33,700 nt of DNA from Alphaproteobacteria bacterium (lineage in GTDB: Bacteria > Pseudomonadota > Alphaproteobacteria > Rs-D84), in NCBI GenBank assembly GCA_017463185.1, contig JAFTPS010000015.1:1-33700 (forward strand), written 5' to 3'. Of the stretch, positions 1 to 7,784 are shown in pieces. Under the pieces are notes generated by a model, which worked only from the letters and a program-made list of their open reading frames with translations, was not told where the DNA came from and did not search any database. The position numbers were made by a program, and so were the translations under genes. Position 1 is the stretch's first letter; each line of letters starts with the position of its first letter.

Positions 1-333
1 TATTATGATATGTCTGATTGTGTGTTGTTTGCATCTTTGTCAGAGGCGTGCAGTATCGCGGGTATAGAAGCTATGAGTCGCAATATGCCGATAATATCCA
101 CCAATTGCGAGGGGCTGGCTGAAATGTTTGGGGATGCGGCACTGTATGCGAAAATGGGTGCGGATTATTCCATAGACCCGGACGAATACGCGGCACATAT
201 GTGCAGTATTATTGAAAATAAACGCCTGAGGAATAAATTATCCGTGATGGCGTATTCGCGGTATCTGGCGCGATACACCGCCAAAAAGATGTGTAATGAA
301 ACATTGGCACTGTATAAAAAATTAGTTGCTTAA
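1..333 (+). CDS. Glycosyltransferase, C-terminal part (GT4-like), truncated by window edge
   Basis: The reading frame is open from the first base, so this is the C-terminal 110 codons of a longer gene. It contains the segment SLSEACSIAGIEAMSRNMPI followed by a TNCEGLAEMFG-like stretch. This matches the C-terminal nucleotide-sugar binding part of GT4-family glycosyltransferases, where a Glu in the E-x7-E motif contacts the donor sugar nucleotide (family knowledge). Such enzymes build lipopolysaccharide or capsule sugars at the cytoplasmic face of the membrane. No terminator is seen after the stop; the next gene has its own promoter about 85 bases on. Donor and acceptor cannot be told from this fragment. 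Confidence 0.75.
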   Translation, partial: YYDMSDCVLFASLSEACSIAGIEAMSRNMPIISTNCEGLAEMFGDAALYAKMGADYSIDPDEYAAHMCSIIENKRLRNKLSVMAYSRYLARYTAKKMCNETLALYKKLVA

Positions 334-418
334 AAAAATACATTGTTGGGACTTGTTCGTCATAGAAGAACTTAGCACCGTGATGAAGTTTATTGATAAC
401 GAATGCCTATTCTTTTGG

Positions 419-446
419 TTGACATTTATGTATTTTGTACTATGTT
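419..446 (+). promoter_or_regulatory. Sigma70-type promoter for the 491 gene
   Basis: TTGACA (419-424) and TATGTT (441-446) are separated by 16 bp. The predicted transcription start near 453 leaves a leader of about 38 nt before the ATG at 491. The same TTGAC-16-TATGTT layout recurs before the gene at 32642. Confidence 0.6.
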
Positions 447-490
447 TAGATGGGTAAGTGAGTGAAACCGATAACCAAAGGGATAAAGAG

Positions 491-1351
491 ATGGGCAAAC
501 GGGAATACAAAAAATTTGACCTGGGGGCGGCACGCAGTACATATGGTACGCCGAATTTTAAGTATGGGTGTATGTATATGCCGTGGCCGGGGCGGTCGTT
601 GGACTATTCGCACGGCTATGTTGCCACAAACGAAGATTTGCGTCACACAACGGGGCTGACACGTGATATGGCGCGCAAAGTTTTAACCATTGCGGGCAGT
701 GGTGACCAGGCTTTGTTTTATCAATTAAATGGTGCGACAAAAATAGATACTTTTGATGTATCTTTCTGTGCAGGGGCTATCCAGGATATAAAAAGCACGG
801 CGATAAAACTGAATTTGCCGTATGATGAATACAACCGGTTGTTAAATGACCTGCATTTCGCACACAGTGCATCACGGGTTGAAAATATGCCCCAGATTTT
901 GGATAAAGCATCCCCAAAATATGCTGATTTTGTACGCAATATGGATGGGTATAAAATTTTTGGTGCGGGATTGTCGCCGAATCTTTACCAGAATCAGATT
1001 CTGGATGCGGATGAGTATGCGAAATTGCAATCAGATGGCGTTATGGAAAACAAATTTATATGGGCAAATGCCAGTGATGTTCACGCACATCTGGTTGAAG
1101 AGTATGATGTAATCAACCTGTCCAATATATTTGAATGGGCACCGGGGATTATGATTCCAACATTGGCCAGCTTGCGTAATCATGTGCGTCCGGGTGGATA
1201 TATTTTGGTCCAGACCGGGTGCGGAATATCAATCGGTAAAAATTTTTCGCAATTTCGTATGGCCCAGGAAAAGTTCAAAAAATGGGCTAAAATGGGTATA
1301 AACAAACAAAAACGCGAAGACCAGGTTGTAATCCTGGAACGTGTCCGCTAA
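491..1351 (+). CDS. DUF3419/BtaA-like SAM-binding protein
   Basis: A 286-aa cytoplasmic protein. The segment VLTIAGSGDQALF (about residues 64-76) followed by an acidic TFDVS (about 87-91) is a SAM-binding motif I/II pair in the form seen in DUF3419 proteins. That family includes BtaA, the S-adenosylmethionine:diacylglycerol 3-amino-3-carboxypropyltransferase of betaine-lipid synthesis. A later LRNHVRPGGYILV segment is the usual methyltransferase-fold strand. I chose ATG 491 because it is followed by typical sequence and preceded by a purine-rich stretch; a GTG at 458 in the same frame would add 11 residues. The protein is shorter than typical BtaA and no BtaB partner lies beside it, so betaine-lipid synthesis is only a possibility. 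Confidence 0.6.
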   Translation: MGKREYKKFDLGAARSTYGTPNFKYGCMYMPWPGRSLDYSHGYVATNEDLRHTTGLTRDMARKVLTIAGSGDQALFYQLNGATKIDTFDVSFCAGAIQDIKSTAIKLNLPYDEYNRLLNDLHFAHSASRVENMPQILDKASPKYADFVRNMDGYKIFGAGLSPNLYQNQILDADEYAKLQSDGVMENKFIWANASDVHAHLVEEYDVINLSNIFEWAPGIMIPTLASLRNHVRPGGYILVQTGCGISIGKNFSQFRMAQEKFKKWAKMGINKQKREDQVVILERVR

Positions 1352-1356
1352 AAAAA

Positions 1357-1417
1357 ATCTCGCCCGGGTTCACCCACGCAAACGAATGTTTGCGTGGGGG
1401 CCGAATTGGCGGGATTT
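1357..1417 (+). terminator. Intrinsic terminator with nested hairpins
   Basis: An inner perfect 11-bp stem (1373-1383 with 1388-1398, loop GAAT) lies inside an outer AAATCTCGCC / GGCGGGATTT pairing, followed by a T run. It ends the 491 gene. Confidence 0.7.
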
Positions 1418-1467
1418 TTATGGTATGGGGAAATGGCATAAAGCATAGATAGGTCTTTATTTTTATA

Positions 1468-1496
1468 TTGTTAAAATTTGGATATTGCTGTATAAT
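1468..1496 (+). promoter_or_regulatory. Strong promoter, probably giving a leaderless mRNA
   Basis: TTGTTA (1468-1473), 17-bp spacer, perfect TATAAT (1491-1496). The expected start point (about 1503) coincides with the ATG at 1504, and no Shine-Dalgarno sequence precedes that ATG. Confidence 0.65.
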
Positions 1497-1503
1497 GGAT
1501 GGT

Positions 1504-2043
1504 ATGAAGAGAGGAATTCTGTTTTTTGCTTTGTCTGTAATGTTTGTGATGCCGGGGGCGCGTGCTGCTTTCACATCGTGTGGACCGGGTTATGTTTTGG
1601 CATCGCATAAAAATATTGACGGTATCAAGGCGGCAGAATGCCAGAAATTATGGTGTCGCGACCTGGAAAATGGCAAAATGATGGGCAAAGGTAATAAGGC
1701 TAGCAGTGGGTATCAGACCACATCTGCCCCGATGGAATTGTGCGATGCAAAGAATAACTGTATTGAATGCTGGGGTGCGCGCAAATGGTGCGGGGGCGAG
1801 GTTGTGGGCGACTGGAACCCGGAATATGGCGCGTATACCCGTGGTGGCGATAATACGACATATCAATCATATCAAAAGGGCAGCTGTTTTGCATGGCGTT
1901 TGGAAAAGCCCGATTGTGAAGATGGCCTGACCGCCGTATTACAGGATGGTAAATGGGTTTGTGCGACCTCGTCCGGCACGACCGAGGCCAGTCGCGCATC
2001 CGCAATTCGCCGAACCGGTACCGTGCGTCGTATTCGCAGATAG
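1504..2043 (+). CDS. Secreted cysteine-rich protein, family unknown
   Basis: A 179-aa protein. It begins with a signal peptide (MKRGILFFALSVMFVMPGAR, cleavage near ARA-AF). The mature part has about ten cysteines, including CGPGYVLAS, LCDAKNNCIEC and KWCGG segments. The Cys-Gly-Pro-Gly-Tyr opening echoes CPSGYV in the 9393 protein and GYYLATSTC in the 19502 protein, pointing to a shared style of exported Cys-rich protein in this genome. The tail is rich in Arg, Thr and Ser. The promoter spacing puts transcription at the ATG itself, so initiation may be leaderless. I do not recognise a function; periplasmic or surface location is inferred from the signal peptide. Confidence 0.65.
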   Translation: MKRGILFFALSVMFVMPGARAAFTSCGPGYVLASHKNIDGIKAAECQKLWCRDLENGKMMGKGNKASSGYQTTSAPMELCDAKNNCIECWGARKWCGGEVVGDWNPEYGAYTRGGDNTTYQSYQKGSCFAWRLEKPDCEDGLTAVLQDGKWVCATSSGTTEASRASAIRRTGTVRRIRR

Positions 2044-2047
2044 GTTT

Positions 2048-2071
2048 TCCCCGATTTATTCGGGGATTTTT
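2048..2071 (+). terminator. Intrinsic terminator
   Basis: Stem TCCCCGA/TCGGGGA (2048-2054 with 2060-2066), loop TTTAT, then a T-rich tract. It ends the 1504 gene. Confidence 0.75.
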
Positions 2072-2089
2072 ATTTTTTTGTTCAATTGT

Positions 2090-2117
2090 TTGTTTTTCGC
2101 GTTTTTTGTGGTATAAT
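2090..2117 (+). promoter_or_regulatory. Promoter for the CarD-family gene
   Basis: TTGTTT (2090-2095), 16-bp spacer, perfect TATAAT (2112-2117). The leader to ATG 2160 is about 36 nt and contains an AAAAGGG ribosome-binding sequence. Confidence 0.6.
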
Positions 2118-2159
2118 GGTCGGGACAGAGAGAATGGCAACCGTAAAAGGGTACATCTT

Positions 2160-2720
2160 ATGCCAAGTAAGAAATTAGATTTTAAGACAGGACAGTATGT
2201 TGTTTATCCGACCCAGGGCGTCGGCAAATTGCTGCGTATAGAGGAACAAACCGTCGCAGGCCAGAAAATAAAAATGCTGGTGATTGATTTTGAACGCAAT
2301 CATATGACATTGCGTGTGCCACTGGAACGTGCTGAAATTTCGGGGTTGCGTCCGTTGACGTCCGCCAAAAAAATGGACGAGGCAATCGCATCCGCTAAGG
2401 GTAAGGCTGGGGCTAAGCGTATGATTTGGGCCCGTCGTGCCGCCCAGTACGAGGAAAATATCAATTCTGGCGACCCCATGAAACTGGCCGAGGTTGTACG
2501 TGACCTGCAAAGACGTAGTGCGGCGGATACTATGACATTTTCCGCGCGTCAGTTGTATTTACGTGCGCTAGAGCGTATGGCCCAGGAATTTGCCGTTCTG
2601 CACAAGATTGATTTAGATGCAGCTTCGGAAAAGATAGAGGATATTTTAGGTATTCCAAAGGAAATAGACCTGAATGCCGCCGAGGTTGACGATGAAGATA
2701 TAGAAGACGAAGAGTCATAA
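2160..2720 (+). CDS. CarD/CdnL-family transcription regulator
   Basis: A 186-aa cytoplasmic protein. The N-terminal half has the CarD/TRCF RNA-polymerase-interacting pattern: FKTGQYVVYPTQGVGKL, then a Tudor-like segment ending in LRVPLERAEISGLRPL. The C-terminal half is helical, with a WARRAAQYEENINSGDP motif and an LRALERMAQE segment. Family knowledge: CarD/CdnL proteins bind the RNAP beta subunit and stabilise open complexes, notably at rRNA promoters. ATG 2160 is chosen because it follows AAAAGGG at good spacing and lies downstream of the predicted start point; upstream in-frame codons lie before the promoter. The acidic tail (DDEDIEDEE) is unusually charged. It is monocistronic between two terminators. 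Confidence 0.88.
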   Translation: MPSKKLDFKTGQYVVYPTQGVGKLLRIEEQTVAGQKIKMLVIDFERNHMTLRVPLERAEISGLRPLTSAKKMDEAIASAKGKAGAKRMIWARRAAQYEENINSGDPMKLAEVVRDLQRRSAADTMTFSARQLYLRALERMAQEFAVLHKIDLDAASEKIEDILGIPKEIDLNAAEVDDEDIEDEES

Positions 2721-2747
2721 AAATCCCCAGTTTGGGGGATTTTTTTT
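2721..2747. terminator. Bidirectional terminator between convergent genes
   Basis: AAATCCCC / GGGGATTT stem followed by T's on the plus strand and A's on the other side. It serves the CarD gene and the minus-strand 2746 gene. Confidence 0.75.
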
Positions 2748-3741
2748 AGCGTTGGTTTTGGGTTTCTATTACAAAGTATTGTTGGGGAATATGGGACAGG
2801 TCCGATTCACGGATTGTTGCCCTGTTATTGTTTGACAGGCTCAATAGCAATGAACCATTGTTTTCGGTGACGCCATTGATGGTTGCTGGGGCGTTTGTAT
2901 ATCGGTTGCGTTGATTGGTTTGCCATTGGATACCATTGGGCAAAAATACATCGTGGTTTGTCGCCAAGCTCGCAGGAATTTGATAAGATACGACCAATAT
3001 CCGTTTGTTCAAAAATGTTTTCGCGGATGCGTTCATTCGTTGTTTTGCAACACGTCGGCCATTGATATATATATCATATGTTGGATTCAGGATATTTTTT
3101 GTTGTGCGACGCAATGATACGCGGTTTTGTTTAGCCTGATTTATTTTTTGTGGGACAATTGGCGTGATAACCTTTGGCCTGTTTTTGGAACCGCGTGGGC
3201 GACCACGTGGACGTTTGGGACCAATAATTGCGGTTTTGGGTTTTGTTTTACGTTTTTTCCGATGAGTTTTTATTTCAATCACATCAATATTTTCGGGCAG
3301 GGCGACGGCAGTCGTGGCGTGTACCGATTGGATGTCCGGATGTAATATGGATGGAACATTTATGGCCTGGTACGGTGTATTAGCTTTGGGCAGGCACCAG
3401 GAATATTCAATCGTTGGTTTGCCGTTGGAATAAAGCGGTGCAAAAAATAGTGCAGCGTTTTTTGTGTCAAAAATAATGTCAAATGTTCCGTGTGGCATTG
3501 TTGCTGGGATTGTACCATCTCGTAGACTGACCAAAAATAGGACGGGCTTATGGTTGGTATATTTCTTTACTGCGACAAACTTTCGGTCCAAAAATTCCGC
3601 CACTAATTCAAAAGGACGCAAACTGAGCCCCGTGCCATCAACGGGGTTGGCTTTGCCGGTCGCATCAATAAAATACAGGCGATATTTCCCTGTTGCGGTT
3701 GGGACATTTTTTAATGGCAAAGAATTATGTGTTTGTTCCAT
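2746..3741 (-). CDS. Unknown protein with AT-hook-like motif, coupled to ABC exporter gene
   Basis: A 331-aa protein without a signal peptide. Two mixed alpha/beta regions (about 1-155 and 205-331) flank a basic linker. The linker holds KKRKTKPK (about 162-169) and an AT-hook-like PKRPRGRPRGSKNRP (about 175-189), the kind of element that binds the minor groove of AT-rich DNA. The ATG overlaps the stop of the upstream exporter gene by one base (TAATG), so translation is probably coupled. Pairing a DNA-binding-like protein with an MsbA-type exporter is odd; the basic tract could instead bind RNA or polyanionic lipid. I do not recognise the family. Confidence 0.7.
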   Translation of the reverse strand: MEQTHNSLPLKNVPTATGKYRLYFIDATGKANPVDGTGLSLRPFELVAEFLDRKFVAVKKYTNHKPVLFLVSLRDGTIPATMPHGTFDIIFDTKNAALFFAPLYSNGKPTIEYSWCLPKANTPYQAINVPSILHPDIQSVHATTAVALPENIDVIEIKTHRKKRKTKPKTAIIGPKRPRGRPRGSKNRPKVITPIVPQKINQAKQNRVSLRRTTKNILNPTYDIYINGRRVAKQRMNASAKTFLNKRILVVSYQIPASLATNHDVFLPNGIQWQTNQRNRYTNAPATINGVTENNGSLLLSLSNNNRATIRESDLSHIPQQYFVIETQNQR

Positions 3742-5564
3742 TATTTTTTCGCTTTCGCTTTTGATTTTTTGTCCGTTTTGAATTGAATGTCGCGCAGTTT
3801 TTTATATTCGCCACCCAATGCGCACAGTTCCGAATCGGTTCCCTGTTCAATGATTTGACCGTCTTTGATTACGCAAATCATATCCGCATCCAGAATTGTG
3901 GACAGGCGGTGGGCGATAACAAATGTTGTGCGACCCTGCATCAGGTCCGTCAGGGCGGATTGGATTAAACGCTCGCTTTGGGTGTCAAGGGCGGATGTGG
4001 CCTCGTCCAATAACAGGATGGGGGCATCTTTTAATATTGCACGTGCAATAGCGATTCGCTGTTTTTGACCACCGGATAATAATGCGCCGCCTTCGCCAAC
4101 GGATGTTTCATATTTTTTTGGAAATTCGTTTATAAATCCGTCTGCATTTGCGGCGCGTGCAGCAGCAACGACCATTTCATGTGTGGCATCGGGTTTGCCG
4201 TATTTAATATTGTCTTCTATTGTGCCATTAAACAGGAATACGGACTGGGAAACCTCTGCGATGTTTTCACGCAGGGATTTTAATGTATATTTTTTTATAT
4301 CTGTTTTGTTGATGGTTATTTTTCCCTTTTGCGGGTCATAGAAACGTTCCAACAGGTTAAACAGCGTTGTTTTGCCGCCACCCGATGGACCAACCAAGGC
4401 GCAAACCTGGCCCGCGGGTACGTGTAGGGACAGATTCTTGATAACTGGTTCGTTTTCATTATATGCAAATGATACTTTGTCAAAACTGACCGACATTTGT
4501 TTCGCGTCCAGAACGCGTGCATCTGGGGCGTCTTTGATATCTGGTTCGCTGTCCAGAAATTCAAATAATATTTCCGCTGCTAACAGGCCGTGTTGTAATG
4601 TGTCGCCGGTGCTGGTAATGGATTTTGCGGGTTTGTATGCCGCCGTCAACGCCAACAGGAAAGCCGTAAAGTCACCAGTGGATATTGCGCCACTGGCAAT
4701 AAAATGTCCACCCATAATCATTGCTACGCACAGGCCGATTGAAATCATAAATTCCATCAAAGGTGAACGCAATGCGTTTGCCTGGGTGCTTTTGTATGCG
4801 TTTATTATAGAGCTGTTCAGGACATTTGCGAATTTTTTTGCTTCTTTGTCTTCGGCTGCAAAGGCCTGGATTGTTTTTATCCCGTGCAGGGTTTGATTTA
4901 ATTGCTGGGATACATTGTTGGCAATGCCAAAAGATTGGCGGGACAGTTTGCGACGTTTTCGCATAATGATAACCATTGGAATCATTATCGCCGGTGCCAG
5001 GAACATCAGAACGACGCACATCTGATGCGCGTAATAGAACATCAATGCCAATGTCATCGCCAGGGTCGCAACATTTTGCACAACGCGGATAACCGTACCT
5101 GTCACCAGGTTCAGAACCGCGCCCGCCTGGACCCCGAAATAGTTTAAGTTTTTGCCAATGCCATCACCATAGAACCGTGCCAGATTCATATGTGTCATAT
5201 GATTAAATATTTTGTTCTGTAAATTTGCACTGGCCAGCAAGCCACCTTTGGACATAATCAAAGCCTTGGCGTATGTAAATGCGCCCTTGGCCCCAAAGGC
5301 AACAATAACCTGAATCCCCAGCCAGTAAATGGCATCCATACTTTTATTTATAAATGCATCATCAACAACCTGTTGTACCAGGGTGATGGTATAGCCCTCG
5401 GCCCCGGCGGCTAAAATGGTAAAAATGATACCGGCGGCCAGCCATTTCCAATATGGTGCGCCAATTTCACGCCATACACGTCCATATAACGACCATTTTA
5501 TACGGCCGTTTGTTTCATCGCCTTTGACAAAGGACTTTACTTTATTAGAAATTTTCTTAAACAT
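3741..5564 (-). CDS. MsbA-type ABC exporter (fused permease + ATPase)
   Basis: A 607-aa half-transporter. The N-terminal membrane domain (about 35-330) has several hydrophobic spans and is followed by a complete nucleotide-binding domain. Walker A is GPSGGGKTT (about 391-399), Q-loop is SQSVFLF, signature is LLSGGQKQR (about 495), Walker B is ILLLDEATSALD (about 514-525) and the H-loop is IAHRLS (about 548). All catalytic residues are present. Family knowledge: such homodimers flip lipids or lipid A precursors across the inner membrane, or export drugs or peptides; the substrate here is not decidable. The C-terminus is Lys-rich (KTDKKSKAKAKK). A minus-strand promoter sits right at the ATG with no Shine-Dalgarno sequence, so the mRNA may be leaderless. 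The 2746 gene follows with a one-base overlap. Confidence 0.88.
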   Translation of the reverse strand: MFKKISNKVKSFVKGDETNGRIKWSLYGRVWREIGAPYWKWLAAGIIFTILAAGAEGYTITLVQQVVDDAFINKSMDAIYWLGIQVIVAFGAKGAFTYAKALIMSKGGLLASANLQNKIFNHMTHMNLARFYGDGIGKNLNYFGVQAGAVLNLVTGTVIRVVQNVATLAMTLALMFYYAHQMCVVLMFLAPAIMIPMVIIMRKRRKLSRQSFGIANNVSQQLNQTLHGIKTIQAFAAEDKEAKKFANVLNSSIINAYKSTQANALRSPLMEFMISIGLCVAMIMGGHFIASGAISTGDFTAFLLALTAAYKPAKSITSTGDTLQHGLLAAEILFEFLDSEPDIKDAPDARVLDAKQMSVSFDKVSFAYNENEPVIKNLSLHVPAGQVCALVGPSGGGKTTLFNLLERFYDPQKGKITINKTDIKKYTLKSLRENIAEVSQSVFLFNGTIEDNIKYGKPDATHEMVVAAARAANADGFINEFPKKYETSVGEGGALLSGGQKQRIAIARAILKDAPILLLDEATSALDTQSERLIQSALTDLMQGRTTFVIAHRLSTILDADMICVIKDGQIIEQGTDSELCALGGEYKKLRDIQFKTDKKSKAKAKK

Positions 5565-5573
5565 AGCGCATAT

Positions 5574-5602
5574 ATTATAAGTGAGAGCGGCAAATAAGTC
5601 TA
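5574..5602 (-). promoter_or_regulatory. Promoter for the ABC exporter, probably leaderless
   Basis: On the minus strand TAGACT (5602-5597), 17-bp spacer, perfect TATAAT (5579-5574). The expected start point lies about 3 nt before the ATG at 5564, and no ribosome-binding sequence is seen. Confidence 0.5.
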
Positions 5603-5609
5603 GTGCAAA

Positions 5610-6578
5610 TTATTTCCCACAATTTTGTGCAAAGCGTTTCTGGGATTGGATTAGGCGTAGAATTGCGCGATAGTCTTTGTGCTGTTCAATAAATGAATGA
5701 CGGCTGTCTTTGAATGATACAAATTTCCACAAAAGGCCATTTTGACCCTGGCGCAGAATGTTGAATTTTTTACGCAGGTCCTCTGGCGGGGACTTCTTGT
5801 CACGCCCGCCTGCGACCAATGTAATTGGAATATTGTATTTGTCCATCAGGTCGGGTCTGAATTTCACATCGGCTATGTCATCATATATTTGTGGTAATAT
5901 GGACAGGTGTGGTGTGTGGTTGTTTATCAGTGGTTCGTGCGGGCTGGATATACTGACGACAGTTTTGGGAAAATCATCGTCTGTGATATGTATGCCCATG
6001 GCGGCATAGCGACGCAGATGATAGCGTTTGATATATTTTGTAAAACTGTGGTCCAAGTATGGCGCAAACATTATGGATGCAGAAAAGCGCAATTTTTTGT
6101 GTTGTCTGATGCGTTTGTTATATATTTCAAATGTGGCGGTTGTGCCGGCGGAATGGCCAATTAAACACGAATAAGAATACTTTTTATTTTTGCATTCGTT
6201 TTCTATGCGGTCCAGCCCCGTATCAATCAGGTCCACATATTCCGTAAATGTGTGCTTGTTGGCCAGTTCCTGGGAAACATTAGGCTGAAAGTCGCCCAGA
6301 AAAGTATCCAGGCAATATACATCGTGACTGTTCATCAATGCCCAGTATGTGATAATCCGCATCAATGGTTCATTGCGGGTGTTTGATGCCAATCCTGGAA
6401 TTAAAATCAGGCAATTTTCCACCGGTTGCGGGTCAATGGAATAATGGGTGATATGGCCGATTGTTTTATTTTCGGTACGCGAAGAATAATCCAGTTGCCA
6501 TTGAAAAGTCCGCTTTTTCAATTGTGGCAGTTTTTCTGAATAATTATCTGGAATAAAAGCGTATTTTGGTGCGTTCAT
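5610..6578 (-). CDS. Alpha/beta-fold serine hydrolase
   Basis: A 322-aa protein without a signal peptide. The fold markers are in order: the oxyanion-side loop LILIPGLASN (about 57-66), the nucleophile elbow LIGHSAGT (Ser143), the acidic residue in VAGGRDKKS (Asp260) and the terminal histidine in KDSRHSF (His294). The triad Ser143/Asp260/His294 is therefore intact. Family knowledge: lysophospholipases, esterases and peptidases share this plan. The large cap-like insert between Ser and Asp is rich in His, Tyr and Arg and does not point to a substrate. It is transcribed away from the tRNA-Ala promoter and is not tightly linked to the downstream exporter gene, which has its own promoter. Confidence 0.78.
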   Translation of the reverse strand: MNAPKYAFIPDNYSEKLPQLKKRTFQWQLDYSSRTENKTIGHITHYSIDPQPVENCLILIPGLASNTRNEPLMRIITYWALMNSHDVYCLDTFLGDFQPNVSQELANKHTFTEYVDLIDTGLDRIENECKNKKYSYSCLIGHSAGTTATFEIYNKRIRQHKKLRFSASIMFAPYLDHSFTKYIKRYHLRRYAAMGIHITDDDFPKTVVSISSPHEPLINNHTPHLSILPQIYDDIADVKFRPDLMDKYNIPITLVAGGRDKKSPPEDLRKKFNILRQGQNGLLWKFVSFKDSRHSFIEQHKDYRAILRLIQSQKRFAQNCGK

Positions 6579-6643
6579 AATTTTTAATATTGTGTACTAA
6601 ACATCAAAGATGTCAACAAATTTAATTGTTTTTATTTTTATTA

Positions 6644-6672
6644 TTGACATTTATTTCAATAAATTATAAAAT
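6644..6672 (+). promoter_or_regulatory. Strong promoter for tRNA-Ala and rpsU
   Basis: Perfect TTGACA (6644-6649), 17-bp spacer, TAAAAT (6667-6672). The tRNA begins 35 bases further on. No terminator separates the tRNA from rpsU, so both are probably on one transcript. Confidence 0.75.
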
Positions 6673-6706
6673 GCGTTCGCTTTCTGGAAAGAAAGTGCAA
6701 AGTTTT

Positions 6707-6782
6707 GGGGTCATAGCTCAGTTGGTAGAGCACCTGCTTTGCAAGCAGGGGGTCGTCAGTTCGAGTCTGATTGGCTCCACCA
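6707..6782 (+). tRNA. tRNA-Ala (anticodon TGC)
   Basis: A 76-nt cloverleaf: acceptor GGGGTCA / TGGCTCC, D arm GCTCAGTTGGTAGAGC, anticodon stem CCTGC/GCAGG with loop TTTGCAA (anticodon at 6740-6742), T arm with TTCGAGT, discriminator A and encoded CCA (6780-6782). Confidence 0.97.
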
Positions 6783-6831
6783 AAATAAAGTAATAAACGC
6801 AAGATAAAATGTTGAAGGGGGTGAATAACCT

Positions 6832-7038
6832 ATGGTAAAAGTTCTGGTTCGCGATAATAACGTAGAACAGGCATTGCGCGTTGCAAAACGTAAATCCCAG
6901 AAAGAAGGCCTGTACCGCGAAATGAAGGAACGTCAGCGTTATGAAAAACCAACAACACGACGCAAACGTTTAAAAGAAGAAGCCGTTCGCAATGAAAAGA
7001 AACGTCAGTCAAAACAGCGTATGGTATTCGGATTCTAA
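6832..7038 (+). CDS. rpsU: Small ribosomal subunit protein bS21
   Basis: A 68-aa, very basic protein starting [20 protein letters not shown]. This is the conserved N-terminus of bS21, followed by the long basic helix ([16 protein letters not shown]). bS21 sits near the anti-Shine-Dalgarno region of the 30S subunit and helps initiation. Length is usual for the family. A GAAGGGGG ribosome-binding sequence precedes the ATG. It shares the promoter upstream of tRNA-Ala and ends in a strong terminator. Confidence 0.96.
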   Translation: MVKVLVRDNNVEQALRVAKRKSQKEGLYREMKERQRYEKPTTRRKRLKEEAVRNEKKRQSKQRMVFGF

Positions 7039-7040
7039 AA

Positions 7041-7067
7041 AAATCCCGCCGCATGGCGGGATTTTTT
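7041..7067 (+). terminator. Intrinsic terminator of rpsU
   Basis: AAATCCCGCC / GGCGGGATTT 10-bp stem, loop GCAT, then T run. Confidence 0.85.
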
Positions 7068-7129
7068 ATCAAAGTTCAAAGTTCAAAGTGCATAGTGCAA
7101 AGTTCAAATGTGGAATCCATAAATACTTA

Positions 7130-7328
7130 GATAAATAAAAGTTTATCTTAGTAACCGCCGATAATTCTCACCGCCCTTGGCGGGGAGTGGCGAGTGAAGC
7201 GAGCCGAGGGGTGGCTGATACAAAAGTCCGTATTTTAGCCACCCCCTGTCGTCACAAGTGACGACATCCCCCGCCAAGGGCGGTGGACATTTAGCACCAA
7301 GCCAAGTGCAACTAAACTTTTATTTATC
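7130..7328. repeat. MITE-like inverted-repeat element 1
   Basis: Perfect 16-bp terminal inverted repeats (7130-7145 and 7313-7328, GATAAATAAAAGTTTA). A nested perfect 17-bp pair lies inside (7169-7185 and 7269-7285, CACCGCCCTTGGCGGGG). Smaller hairpins are at 7208-7216/7237-7245 and 7247-7255/7258-7266. It has no ORF. The right end (7301-7326) matches the right end of the next element at 24 of 26 bases. Confidence 0.6.
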
Positions 7329-7377
7329 AAAATATTTATAATCTTGGAACATAATCACTATTGTCATCCCGGCCTAG

Positions 7378-7415
7378 CATCACCCAAAAAATTCAAATGA
7401 ATTTTTTGGGTGATG
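7378..7415. repeat. Perfect 18-bp inverted repeat
   Basis: CATCACCCAAAAAATTCA (7378-7395) and its reverse complement (7398-7415) separated by AA. It is a strong hairpin or cruciform former within the second repeat element. Confidence 0.6.
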
Positions 7416-7538
7416 GTGACACCGGAAACCAGGTTATGCGTGCAAAGCACGCACAAACAATAATGTTTCTATGACCTGGGTCCCGCAGGGCCCCCACAAA
7501 ATTTTCAATTTTGCGGGGCCCGGGGCAAGGGACACACT

Positions 7539-7690
7539 AAGTTCCCCTCCTGTGGAGGGGTGGTGCGAAGCACCGGGGTGGTCTTTAATAATATGAATAC
7601 ATTATAAAAAAAAGACCACCTCCCCCTGCGGGGACTCCTCCACAGGAGGAGAACTTTACAGCGTGCCAAGCGCAACTAACCTTTTATTTA
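7539..7690. repeat. MITE-like inverted-repeat element 2
   Basis: Long imperfect arms (7539-7561 with 7634-7656, 21 of 23 paired) enclose a GGGGTGGTCTTT / AAAGACCACC stem. The right end GCCAAGCGCAACTAACC followed by TTTTATTTA repeats that of element 1. A third partial copy of this end (AACTAAACTTTTATTTATCT) lies at 9841-9860 just before the reverse transcriptase gene. Confidence 0.5.
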
Positions 7691-7784
7691 ATGGGGAAAT
7701 CATGGGTTTATGGCGCATGATAAAAAAGCCCGGAAATGTGCGGGTGTGGCGGATTTGTGTAAAAATTCTTGGGTAAAAATTCCT

